Assembly: GCA_024867545.1 (NCBI GenBank)
Contig: JANFNE010000007.1
Coordinates: forward strand, 62,001 to 126,000
Length of the DNA stretch: 64,000 nt
From: Phytopythium helicoides
Lineage: Eukaryota; Oomycota; Peronosporomycetes; Pythiales; Pythiaceae
Direction of reading: 5' to 3'
Both the position numbers and the translations under genes were made by a program. How positions within the stretch are numbered: position 1 is the first letter of the stretch; the number at the start of each line of letters is the position of its first letter. Below, piece by piece: positions 9,383 through 20,144 of this stretch. Under the pieces are notes generated by a model that worked only from the letters and a program-made list of their open reading frames with translations, did not search any database and was not told where the DNA came from.

Positions 9383-11405
9383 CTACATGATGCTACAGCG
9401 GTTCCACAGACCCGTGTCCTGTTGCTCAGTCTCCTTCTCTTCGGCCTTTTGCGTCAACGGGAAAGTTGCGCCAGCAGCACTCAATCTCTCGAAAATCTCG
9501 CGCTCAACCTGCTCCTTCTCCAGTCGAGCCTTCTCGGCCCGCTCAGCGACAAACTCGTCGTATGTCGAGACGGCAACGCCCATTTTCTTGCCGGGCTCGT
9601 CCGAGACCTCCTCGCTCTTGACAGGCTCGTCGAGAACAACGAACGCCTCCTGCTCGTTCTCACGGACAACTCGGTGGATCTTGGACGAACGGAAAACGTC
9701 TTCCATGCGAACCTGGTGGATCTTGCGCTTTGCATTGGTAATCTGCACGCGGTACACTCGCGACCGATCAATCGTCTGGGCAAGGTTTCCCAGGTCCAGG
9801 AACCGCTCGTCCGAGATCATAAGGTTGATCTGGTTCTGGAAAGCCTCCATCTCCTTCAAGCGAGCATCGAGCTCAGCAGCAGTTTGAGCTTTTTCTGCAA
9901 CCAGCTCGCCCTTGCTGTCGTGGGCAAGCAACCCAAGAAAGCACACTGCCGTCATAAACGCGTCGAAGCCAGCTTCGTGACACAGCAGCTTCTGATCACC
10001 GTCCGCTTCGGCCTTCAGCGCCTCACGGTACGCATCAAAGCGCTCATCCGGCGCAAGAAGGTTCTCCGGCCCAGGCTTTACCTTTTCGCGAACAAATTCG
10101 AACAGTGCCGACAAGCTCGTGGACTTCATGTTCTCCGCCAGGGGCGAACGCAGCGTCACGTGCTTGGTGTCGTAAATCACTGGGAAAAGCTTTGTAAGCT
10201 CCGACTTGAACTCCGCAAGCGTGTCAGGAAGAGGCTTGTAGAACTGGTTGAAGACGTACACAAAGTCCAGGAGCGCATTGTGGCCGATGACCTGGCTTCT
10301 TGCTCTTGCTGATAGCGTCAATGACCTTGGAGAACCCAATCGCCTGGTCAAGTTCATCTTCCATGTCCTTGACACGAGCAGCAATCAAAGCTTGCTTCTG
10401 TTCCTTGGAGACATACGATACTTCAACGCCACCGTTCGTGGAGTCAGAGTACAGGCTATCACCCTTGCCGCGCGCGACCTCGTGCACAATCATGGTAAAA
10501 AACGAGTTTCGGGTCGGGATGAAGAGCTTGTCGCCGTGCTTTGCGCCGTCCTTGATCCACTGGTCCAGTTTTGAGGTGGTTTCCGCAAAGAACTCCTGTG
10601 AACGAGCGAGCCACTAAGTTAGAAAAATGCCGTGCATCAAACTCTCACGTAGCAAATCGCACCTGACCCTCTCCCGACAGCGTCAGACCCTTGCTGGGCT
10701 TGGTCAGCGCGTCGATGCGGCGCTGGAGGCGCTTCTTCATGCGCTCCGTCTTGGACAGGTTGATGAAAGGGATGCCGTCACGGATGAACTTGTTGAAGTC
10801 GAAGCCGTGCTCGGCCAGGAAGGTCAGGCTGGACGCCTGGCACAGGAAGCGCTCATCCGAGGCCCCGTACGGCCGCGGGAATACGTAGAAGTTCCACGTC
10901 TTGATGCGGATCTGGTCATCGTCCTCAACGTGCACCGTGGACAGTCCGAACTGCGTGACGAGGAAGCTCTCTCCTGCGCTCTTGACCTTGCGGTAGCGCT
11001 CCTCGAGCGTGTCTATCAGTCGCAGAGCCACCGTCAGCCCGTCGCAACCACCTCACACCACGCCGGCCACGCACCCAGATAGCGCTCCTTGTCGGCCTCG
11101 TTGGGCGAGAGGCCCGTGAACTCGGTGTCGATGGCGATGAAGCGGCAGGACACGGCCAGGATGTCGCGCTTGAGGTCGCCGAAGCAGGCCTCGAAGTTGT
11201 GGCGCGTCACGTTCATCTCGCCCAGAGGCGCGAGCAGCGGTGGCGACTGCGAGAGGCGGCGACTGGCGAGCGGCGAGAGCAGCGCGGGCCGGCGGCGGAG
11301 AGCGCGCGGCGTCGCTTTTACCGCGGCGCGGGCCAAGGCCATTTGCCTCGAGCCAACGGATTTCCGGGAGTGTCGATCTGCCGCGGCATACATTTTCCAA
11401 GTCAT
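9383..11405 (-). CDS. Poly(A)-specific ribonuclease PARN, with a +1 frame break
   Basis: DEDD-family 3' exonuclease that removes poly(A) tails. Exons 11405-11075, 11012-10663 and 10595-9383, with donors GTGCGT and GTGCGA. Family landmarks in order: MNVTRHNFEACF and AIDTEFTGL (first catalytic Asp/Glu), DTLEERYRKVK, FGLSTV, FNKFIRDGIPF, AIGFSKVIDAISKSKK, VIGHNALLDFVYVFNQFY (second Asp) and LLCHEAGFDAFMTAVCFLGL (His and last Asp). Between SKSKK and VIGHN the frame shifts by one base at about 10293-10295 with no room for an intron, so the assembly carries one extra base or the gene is mutated. An extra ~63 residues precede MNVTRHN; from the Met at 11343 they are Arg/Ala-rich like a mitochondrial signal. 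The protein ends CSIM, a CaaX-type prenylation box. Confidence 0.9.
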
Positions 11406-11471
11406 TGCGATGCGCCGATCCGGCTAGGTGCGAATCGAGTTGGCGTGGGGAAAGCGAGCTTGGAGGTCGCC
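11406..11471. promoter_or_regulatory. Divergent promoter PARN / CstF-like
   Basis: Only 66 nt separate the outermost PARN ATG (minus) from the ATG of the CstF-64-like gene (plus). If PARN starts at the internal Met at 11343 the gap is 128 nt. Both products act on mRNA 3' ends, so shared control is plausible. No clear TATA box. Confidence 0.5.
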
Positions 11472-11902
11472 ATGCAGGCCGCCAGCGTGGCCGAGCTGAC
11501 GCCGCAGGAGCTCTACGAGCTCGTGTTCCAGCTCAAGCAGTGCAACGAGAGCGCGCCGGAGGAGACGCGGCGCCTGCTGCAGGAGCAGCCAGAGTTCGCG
11601 CGCGCCATCGCGCAGGCGCAGCTCAAGCTCGGGCTCGTCAAGGAGCGCGCGGCCTCGGCGGCTCCACCGGCCAACGCGGTCGTACGTCTCTCTCGCGGCT
11701 GCTTGTGCTGTGAGGACGGTGGGGCTAATGGCGAGCACTGCAGGGCGTGGCCAACGACCTGCTCGAGATGCTGGACCCGGAGCAGCAGGCGCTGCTGGAG
11801 CAGGTGCAGAACCTCGCGCCAGAGGTCATCCAAGCCATGCCGCCAGAGGAGCGCCGACAGATCATGGAGCTGCGCGTGGCCATGGGACTCCCACCAGCAT
11901 AG
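11472..11902 (+). CDS. CstF-64 hinge and C-terminal domain protein lacking an RRM
   Basis: Two exons, 11472-11681 and 11744-11902, giving 122 aa; the intron begins GTACGT and ends actgcag and is phase 0. Residues ~8-55 (LYELVFQLKQCNESAPEETRR...FARAIAQAQLKLG) resemble the hinge of cleavage stimulation factor 64, which binds CstF-77/symplekin. The C-terminus (VQNLAPEVIQAMPPEERRQI) resembles the three-helix CstF-64/Rna15 C-terminal domain that contacts Pcf11. The RNA-recognition domain that normally comes first is absent, and nothing upstream could encode it because PARN starts 66 nt away. It could be a stand-alone adaptor in 3'-end processing, or one half of a split CstF-64. Confidence 0.75.
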
Positions 11903-12034
11903 GTGTGATAGCGTACGACAAATTCGAGACACTTCCGCCAAGGAAATACATGCCTTAGTATTGCTGCGAACTTCCCAACACCGAATCGGGTGTCGGACCT
12001 ATGATGGAGACGGACCCAATGCGTTGCAAGAGCT

Positions 12035-14296
12035 CTAGAACTTGAAATCCTTGAGCTTCTTGCTCTTGTCCGTCTTGGCCTTCTTCTTCTTCTTGGCCGC
12101 GTCGTCCTCGTCCGCGGTTGTAGTGGACGCGGCGCTTTCGTCTTCGGGCGGCGCGTCTTCGAAACGGCGACGCACGCGTCCCGTCGAGCTGCTTGTTCCA
12201 TTGCTTGTGCCATTCGAGCCTGGAACGACGTACGCATGACCAGATCCGTATAGCGAAGTGCCCACTGAGGTCTACAGACAAAGAGAGTGAGCAACCCATA
12301 TATCTACTAGATCAATCCAGCCGTGGGCACAAAACGCACCTCCTTCTGCTCGATGACAGTGTACAGCTGCTGAGGCGCGTCTGGTGTTTCTGCTCCACTG
12401 TACAACAGCAATAACTCAAAAATTAGACCACGCGCAACACAAATCTTTCAACACAAAACGTACCGTGCTCCCTTGCGAAGATCGACAACACCGGGTGTTG
12501 TGAGACCAGAAGCAACACTGGAAATCCCATCGGACATAGGGGTTTGCAATCCTGAGGCGATGGACTCGTCCAATGCAGCCTCGATCGTGTCTTCGGGGGC
12601 CGCCTCCTGGTCTTCTTCTTCCTCCTCCTCCTCTTCCTCCTCTTCTTCCTCTGTATCAGAAAACATTTTAGACCGAGCAATTCATTGATACATGGAATAC
12701 GCCTCCTTCACCTTCGACTTCCTCCAGCTCTCCCCACCGCTCCTTGTTAATTGGCTCAGGCTGAACAAAGGTAACTGGCAAGTCAGGCTTTGCAATAACA
12801 TACTCAACACGATCCACCACCCAAACCCGCGTACCTGGTCGTTGTTATCAGTAGCTTTGCCGAACACATCGCCGTAGAGCGGCTGCCCATTCTGTAGAGC
12901 ACGGATACATGATGTCAATCAGTACGAACCAATCTGAAGTGAAAAGACACCACATTACCTCGTCAACAGGAGGCTTTCCCCATCCACCAGGATGGTAGCC
13001 AAAGCTGGCCCCTTCCGGGATTGGGGCGTTCAAACCTGGAATCTTCAAATTCGGATACGCCGGAGGTGGGCCGTAACGCTGCATATTCAGGAGCCATGGC
13101 GGAGGAACTCCATCAACCATTCCGAGGGCTTGCTGTTTGCATTCGTTGAGCACTAGACGTGAATTCGTGTCCATTAATGCGAAATCAAAACCGTGGCTAT
13201 ACCTTCAGAGCATCAGAAAGCTGACCAGGAACCTTGGTCTTCAGCTTCACCTCAAACTCTTTGCCTTCATAGTAACTGTGCAAGCAGAAACGTAAGGAGA
13301 TATCAAACCAAGCATCCACGAGCAACGAAAAACGCACAGATCTCCGAGCTGCGTCAACTTCGGCTTTGTTTGAAATCGAAAGAATGCGTCGTGCAGAACC
13401 TGATAGTCGATATCCACCCGCCCCATCTTGGGCTGTACACGCTCGCGTGCGCGCTGCTTGCTCTTCTTCTTCTCATCTTCCTCTGCGACGGCACCCCGAA
13501 CTTCTGCGATGCCCGTCTGTGCAATAAAGTCTGTGGAAGGCAACACCGTGCTTCAGTAAGATTTCCAGGATGCGCAAATCAAATACGCGGTGCAATACCT
13601 GGAAGCGCGAATGGTTGCTTTTCAAAACCGCGTTTTCCCTGCAGGTATTTTCGCTTGTGGGACCAATGCCGAGGTACCGGCACCGTGTTCCTGTACGACT
13701 TGAGAAACACAAGCAGCTTGGGGTCTGCCGATGTCACGTCGTGCGCCTCGACGACGTCGGGGTACGCGACGAGTTGCTTGAGTTCTGCCACCGACAGCCG
13801 CTTGAGCTTCTTGCGCTGCTTCTTGGAGAGCTGTTTCTCCTCCTCAGTTGCCTCATCCTCTCCCTCCTGTTTGGCGCCACCATTCTCTTCTCCCTCCTTC
13901 CCAGCACCAGCGCCGTCTCCCTCCTGTTGTCATCAGTCACCCCCTGTCAGCCTCTGCTACGCGGATCCACGTCGCCCACCGCCTCCCTCGACGCACCTCC
14001 TCGTCAGACGTCTGGCCGCAGAGTTGCTCGGCCGACGAGAACTTGCCGAAGATGCGCATGAACTCCTCGTATGCCGGGTCGTCCTCCGGCAGCGCCAGCT
14101 CCTTGCTCATGTCCATGCTGACGTACTCGACCTCGACGTCGGGGGCGGCCGCCTGCGCATCCTGAGCCCGCGCCTTCTCCTGGCCGCTCGCACCGTCGCT
14201 CAGCACCTTCTGCTGCTTCTCCGCCTTCTTCTTCAGCCGCCGCCGCTGGTTCTTGGTCAGCGGAGCGGCCGCCGCCGCCGCCGTCTCCCCGCCCAT
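12035..14296 (-). CDS. Splicing factor 3B subunit 2 (SAP145)
   Basis: Ten exons: 14296-13997, 13923-13599, 13530-13338, 13275-13203, 13132-12959, 12891-12835, 12760-12712, 12650-12464, 12397-12340 and 12271-12035. All junction phases agree and give 550 aa. SF3B2 is part of the U2 snRNP SF3b complex that holds the branch-site region. Visible signatures are KQRKKLKRLSVAELKQLV, VPVPRHWSHKRKYLQGKRG, DFIAQTGIAEVR, DYQVLHDAFFRFQTKPKLT, LYYEGKEFEVKLK, VPPPWLLNMQRYGPPPAYPN, IPEGASFGYHPGGWGKPPVD, LYGDVFG, WGELE followed by a run of Glu, TPDAPQQLYTVIEQK, and the terminal KDFKF. The N-terminal SAP domain of longer homologues is not seen. Nine short introns (about 57-75 nt) make this the most intron-dense gene in the window. 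Confidence 0.95.
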
Positions 14297-15042
14297 CGCT
14301 CGATCCGCTCGAGAGCCGCCTCGTTCGCTTCGCCAGGCGCCAATACGTCGGTTCCCTCGATAGATTGACTTGTCACAATTACACGAGTACCGAGTATGAA
14401 TTCGTAAGTACGTATGAGCGCTCTATTTGGAGCGCGCAGCTGCTTTGGCTTGCTTGCTTCTTGCTGCGATCGTTGAAGACCGTGCTCATACTTAACGCAA
14501 GTGAATTACGCACGACGGCCACGTCAGTGACGCGACGCAACGGCAGGCTCGGCTGACCCCGTGAGTGAAAGGTTACATCGATCACCATGCTGTATAACGC
14601 CGCTCGGTGTACCGTATGATGACGGCGGCGGGCCGCACGCAGTGCCTGCTGGTGGACCCACGTCGGACTTGCAAAAGGCGGGCCAGCCCAGCAGCAGGTG
14701 AGCGCGGGGGCTCCTTTGCCCTCGCTTTCGCGCCGCCAGCTGCTCCTGATATTTCCGCGCGGCTTTTCTGCCAATCGCGCACCGAGTACTGTTGCAATTC
14801 CGCCAATGGCAGGGCCTCTAACGAACCCAGCGGCCTCTAACGGCCATGATTTGCTCCCGTCGTTTCCCCGCGCGTAACCGCAAGCCGGCGGCTCCATACT
14901 GTACGCAAGTGACGCACCGTGGGATGTAACCTGGTTGCCCTGGCAGAGCCAAACCGCGAATTTCTCGAGGCCGAGCCAGGCGGTCGACGCGGTCGAGCGC
15001 TCCCGCTCGCTCGCGCGCTCCCCCCAGCCCCCGGCCGCCGCC
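14297..15042. promoter_or_regulatory. Divergent intergenic region SF3B2 / AGC kinase
   Basis: 746 nt between two divergently transcribed genes, with no coding signal except long GC-rich shadow frames of the kinase exon. No clear TATA box. It must hold both promoters. Confidence 0.5.
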
Positions 15043-17942
15043 ATGAAGAAGTCGCCGGTCGCAGGCATGAAGAAGTCCCCGGTGGCCGCGATCGGCAACA
15101 TCCGCGAGGCCGTGCGCCGCAAGAGCGTGGGCCTGAGCTTCACGAGCATCAGCATCTTCGGCCGCAGCGCCAGCTCGGGCGGCGAGGGCGACGGCGACGC
15201 GGACGGCGACGGCGACGAGGACGGCGACGGGCCGCGCTTCAACCGCTCCAGAGAGGACTCGGCGCCCAGGGAGAGCGATCCCCCCGACGCGCCGTCCCCC
15301 GCCGTGAGCTCGCGCAAGAGCTCGTACGTCGAGCCGCCTGAGCCGCCGCTGCCGCCCCCCGGCGGGCTGCTAGAGGCCGCCACTGTCAATGTGCAGGGGA
15401 AGATGAAGTCCATGATGGAGACCTTCCACGAGGTCACCACTTCCATCGTGCGTCGACCCCGCTGCTTTGCTTGACGCCTATCGCCTCGGAGGACTAACGA
15501 ACCGCGTGCTGCGTGCAGGACGACGAGACGGTGCAGTGCAGCGTCTTCCTCTCGCGCACCGCGCTCTTCTCGGACCGCCTCGTCGTGTTCCTCGGAGACA
15601 GTGACGGGTCCCCCGCCGGTATTTGGAGCTCCAAGCTCTGCGTCCGCGAGGGCCGCGAGGGCGGCGGCATCATCAAGGGCAGTCTGGGCTCCATGCTGCC
15701 GTACATTATCAAGGCCAAGGAGGACAAGCTCGGCATCGTGCTCTACGACGACGTGTTCAAGGACTCGATACGTTCTGGCGAGATCGATGTAAGCCTGGCT
15801 TCGAAGGCTTGCTCTGTGCATGCTGCTCTCTGTGCTAACCTGTGCGTGTGATTTGTGCTTTATCAGATGAGCAGCGCCATTTGCCGTTTCATCACGGGCT
15901 GGCGCAACCACGTGTTGACCTCGCGCGCGACGCACGTGTTTATTGTCGCATACCGCGATGGTGGTCGGTTACTTGTGGAGGCACTGCGCTCGAACCTCAA
16001 GGAGATGCAGCGCCCCATCAGTGGTGTCGTCTTTATCGACTCGACGCACCAAGTTTCGTCGGATGATCCATATGCACTGCGCAAGCTGCTAGCTCAGTGG
16101 TGTCTAGCTTACGCCAGCTCAGGAGAGTCTTTCTTGACACGGCTAAAGTCCAAGGAGCAGGCTCTAGGATGCATTTGCCTTTCTGGAGGTGCTACCGAGC
16201 CTGGTGTCGAGATGCTGCAGAATATCACCGACTCGGTGTACGCAAGCTTCAAGGCAAGATGGTCGGGCTTCCGCGTCAAAAATGTGAACAGCGGCATGGA
16301 GAAGGCGTGCTACCTGTGCAAGAACATTTTCAACATGCGCAGATGGCGTCGTCACTGTCGGACGTGCCAAAACCCCGTGTGTGAGAAGTGCTCCACAGTG
16401 GAGGCCACGCGCCACGAAGGTCAGGTCCGACTATGCCAGACGTGCCGATCGCTTCCGTCATTGATTCACTGGTCGCGCCCGCGTGCAGTACGCACGGGTG
16501 AGAAGGAGAGTGTCTTCAGTGGATCTGCCAAGCCCGGCAAGATGTCGGTGAACGACTTCGAGCTCGTGACTGTCATTGGCCGCGGCGCATGCGGCAAGGT
16601 TCTGCTGGTGCAAAAGAAGGATGGTCCCGATGCGGGTCATTTGTACGCTATGAAGGTGCTGAAGAAGGAATGGGTTATGAACAAGGACCTCGTGACGCAG
16701 ACTATGGCAGAGCGCCGCATCCTTCAGGACGCCAACCACCCTTACATTGTGCAGCTCAAGTACGCTTTCCAGAACCATGACAAGCTGTACATGGTCATGG
16801 AGTACTACAGCGGCGGTTCGATGCGCCAGGTGCTGCGTCGTCGCGGACGATTCAGCATCAAGCGCGCTCGCTTTTACCTCGCCGAGATCCTACTCGCAAT
16901 TGCGCATCTCCATGCGCTCAACATCCTGTACCGCGACCTCAAGCTAGAAAATATCGTCGTGACCGCTGACGGCAACGTTGCGTGCACGGACTTTGGTCTG
17001 TCCAAGGAAGAGATGGACGACAATGAACGCACGAGCTCGTTTGTCGGCACGTGCGAATACCTTGCACCCGAACTGATTCTCAAGGAAGGGTACGGCAAGG
17101 CTGTCGACTGGTGGGCGTTCGGAATCTTGGCATATGAAATGATTCAGGGCGACTCGCCGTTCCGCCACAATGTGGCAACGATCCTGTTTGACAAGATCCT
17201 GCAGGAGGAGCCGGTGTTTAGCGACCGGTTTACGCCGGAGGCGTGCGACCTGATTCAGTCGCTGCTGACCAAGGACCCTGCGCGCCGTCTTGGCTGCGGC
17301 CCTGAGGGCGTCGAAGAGATCAAGTCTCACCCCTTCTTCGCGGAGATTGACTGGGACATGCTACTGAACAAGGAGATGGAAGTCCCGCGTCCTCCTCATC
17401 GCATGGAGGACGTGACGGACGAGAGCCATCTGTCGCGCGCTTTTGCCAAGATGCGTGAGGCCCGTGAAGAACTCATGCCGGACTCGCCAGTGTCGCTCCC
17501 GTCGTCACCCTCGGAGCAGAAGCACTTTGACCGCTTCTCGTACCAGGGTCTTGAGGGCTGGAACCCGAAGATGGCCGACATGGACTTTGACGAGGACACC
17601 GGCGACTTCCAGCAAGCGACGATCCAGGAAGACGAGGAGTACCTCGAGGAGGAATACACTGATTCTGGCGATGGCCCGGGCGTGCCCGACTCGCCGATCT
17701 CGATGAAGCGCAGCTCAACATCACCTAACAAGCACAGCAGCTCAGCTACTCCGCCGGCTTCGAGCTCGGCGGCCTCGGCTTCGCCGCGGAGCCCAGGTAG
17801 CCCGGGAAGCCCTGGCAGCCCGCCACCGGCTCCGATGAGCCCCGGCAGCCCCAGCGCGCGGTCGTCGGGTCCGTCGACGCCGACCGAGAAGAACCAGCGG
17901 AGCAGCCCAGTGTCGGTTGAGCCCGAGTCGCATCAGTTTTAG
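15043..17942 (+). CDS. AGC-family Ser/Thr kinase with FYVE-like zinc finger
   Basis: Three exons, 15043-15447, 15519-15788 and 15867-17942, phase 0 at both joins, 916 aa. Residues 1-135 are low-complexity with a Gly/Asp run and a Pro-rich segment. Residues ~136-360 form an unrecognised globular domain. A Cys-rich finger follows (CYLCKNIF, RRHCRTCQNPVCEKC, RLCQTC) with the spacing of FYVE-type PI3P-binding fingers but lacking one His of RRHHCR. The kinase domain has GRGACGKVLLV, AMKVLKK (ATP Lys), YRDLKLENI, DFGLSKE and the activation-loop TSSFVGTCEYLAPE. A hydrophobic motif (FDRFSY) and a Ser/Pro-rich tail follow, as in Akt/SGK/S6K relatives. The expected role is phosphoinositide-linked signalling at endomembranes; substrates are unknown. 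Confidence 0.9.
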
Positions 17943-18475
17943 GAAAGTGGCGAAGCTCGCAGACAGCCAAGCCGCAGTTGCATGAGTACGTAGTTGTAGT
18001 ACACTTAGTGGCCGGGAAAGTTGTAGACGCTCATGAGACGGGGATTCGTATCATCGCCTTGCGTTGCGCTCGTTGCGGTCGTCATGTCCTCGGCCTGCCT
18101 GCCCAAGCTGACGCTTGGAGAACTTTCCAACCACTGGTGGCCACCACTCGCCACGTCAGTGGATGGTGATAGGTATAGGTACAGCTCGATGTGAATGCAC
18201 AATCGCCCTGTCTCTGCGCATTTGACCTTTGGCGTTAAAGCAGACATCTTGCGGTTTGTAAGTGGACGGGTAGCGGATAAAATCGGCGGACGCGTGCCGT
18301 CCACGCGCCACTTGAGCGGACGCGTCCGCCTCGTCCACCGTGCGCGTCCCCCGCTGGAGCGGACGCCCCGAAACCTGCGGCTCTCGTGAGTTTGCTTGGC
18401 GCCGAGCGACTCCCCCCGTCAGTCGTCCATTTCCCGCCGCCGAAGCAGCCGCCGCTCGACTTTCTCCCGCCCGCC
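17943..18475. promoter_or_regulatory. Intergenic region upstream of isocitrate dehydrogenase
   Basis: 533 nt between the kinase stop and the IDH ATG, same strand. The 200 nt before the ATG are GC-rich, with GGACGCGT occurring twice (near 18288 and 18321). No gene seen. Confidence 0.4.
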
Positions 18476-19907
18476 ATGTTCTCCAAGGCCGTGCGCTCCG
18501 TCTCCGCCGCCTCCGCGGCTCGCCGTGGCTGTGAGTGGACGCCCGCGCGCTGCTGGTAGTGGACCGCGGTGGACGCTGACTCTGTGGTGGTGCGCAGTCG
18601 CCAGCAAGTCCAAGATCGTCGTGCAGAAGCCCGTGGTGGAGCTCGACGGTGACGAGATGACGCGCGTCATCTGGTCGCAGATCAAGGACAAGTACATCCA
18701 CCCGTACCTGGACCTCAACATCGAGTACTTCGACCTGGGCCTGCCCCACCGCGACGCCACCAACGACCAGGTCACGGTCGACGCCGCCCACGCCATCCAG
18801 GAGCACAACGTCGGCATCAAGTGCGCCACCATCACGCCCGACGAGCAGCGCGTCGAGGGTGAGTCGCCCTCGCTTGTGTGGTGATTGATATGCAGACGGG
18901 AGCTAGCAGAGACTGACCCATGTGCTGCCGCAGAGTTCAAGCTCAAGAAGATGTGGCGCTCGCCCAACGGCACGATCCGCAACATCCTCAACGGCACGGT
19001 CTTCCGTGAGCCTATCGTCATCTCGAACGTGCCGCGCCTGGTGCCGGGCTGGAAGAAGCCCATCGTGGTCGGCCGCCACGCCTTCGGCGACCAGTACAAG
19101 TCGACGGACTTCATCGCCCACGGCCCTGGCAAGTTCGAGGTTGTGTACACGCCCGCGGACGGCAGTGAGAAGCAGGTGTTCGAGGTCTACGACTACAAGG
19201 GCCCCGGTGTCGGCCTCGCCATGTACAACACGGACGAGTCGATCTACGGCTTCGCCAAGTCGTGCTTCTCGTTCGCGCTCAGCAAGCAGCAGGACCTGTA
19301 CCTGTCGACCAAGAACACGATCCTCAAGAAGTACGACGGCCGCTTCAAGGACATCTTCGAGGAGGTGTACCAGGCCGAGTTCAAGGCCAAGTACGATGCC
19401 GCCGGCATCTCGTACACGCACCGCCTGATCGACGACATGGTCGCCCAGGCGCTCAAGTCGGACGGTGGCTTCGTCTGGGCGTGCAAGAACTACGACGGTG
19501 ACGTCCAGTCGGACATTGTCGCCCAGGGCTATGGCTCGCTCGGCCTGATGACCAGTGTGCTCGTCGCTCCCGATGGAAAGACGGTCGAGGCCGAGGCCGC
19601 CCACGGCACGGTCACGCGCCACTGGCGCCAGTTCCAGCAGGGCAAGAAGACGAGCACCAACCCCATCGCGTCCATCTACGCCTGGACGCGTGGTCTTGCT
19701 CACCGCGGCAAGCTCGACGGCAACCAGGAGCTCATTGACTTCTGCCAGGGCCTCGAGGACGCCGTCATCAAGACGGTCGAGGCCGGCCACATGACCAAGG
19801 ACCTGGCCATCTGCATCCACGGCAGCAACGTGACGCCCGACCACTACCTGTACACGGAGGACTTCATGGACAAGGTTAAGGAGACGTTCGACGCCAGCCG
19901 CCAGTAA
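18476..19907 (+). CDS. NADP-dependent isocitrate dehydrogenase, mitochondrial
   Basis: Three exons, 18476-18530, 18598-18858 and 18934-19907, with consistent phases (1 and 1), 429 aa. It oxidatively decarboxylates isocitrate to 2-oxoglutarate, reducing NADP+. Exon 1 encodes a short Arg/Ser/Ala-rich leader ([18 protein letters not shown]) typical of mitochondrial import. The mature part has [69 protein letters not shown] and [14 protein letters not shown], signatures of the dimeric eukaryotic NADP-IDH. Codon bias is extreme, with nearly all third positions G or C, as for highly expressed genes. Length matches the family. Confidence 0.95.
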
Positions 19908-20144
19908 GTGGATTCTCTGACCTGCTCATGTGAATCGACCCGCGACGCGCCTGCGAGTTAGCACGCTCGTTCAGCCAGCGCAAGAGAAACACTAAACTTG
20001 GGGAATGAACGCTCATATACCTGCTCATCAAGTTTGCTTTTGCATCAGTTGTTTTCATCTTGCCAACACCATCGCCACTATTTTTACTGCGATTCGCCAC
20101 TGCCTTGAGCTGCAGCGTCAGCAGCTCAAAACAGCTCGCCCACG
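19908..20144. other. Short intergenic gap
   Basis: 237 nt between two genes on the plus strand, AT-richer than its flanks. It would hold the IDH 3' end and the next promoter. Confidence 0.4.

Noticed and set aside
12600..12650. CTC/CTT-rich stretch as a microsatellite
   Set aside because: It encodes the acidic Glu run of SF3B2, which homologues also have at this position.
14379..15935. Minus-strand open frame of 518 codons
   Set aside because: It is the complement of the kinase's GC-rich first exons; extreme GC3 on the plus strand opens the opposite frame. The plus-strand model has splice sites and domains.
18903..19844. 313-codon minus-strand open frame over IDH
   Set aside because: Shadow of a highly GC3-biased gene; the Val/Leu/Asp/Arg composition is typical of antisense frames.
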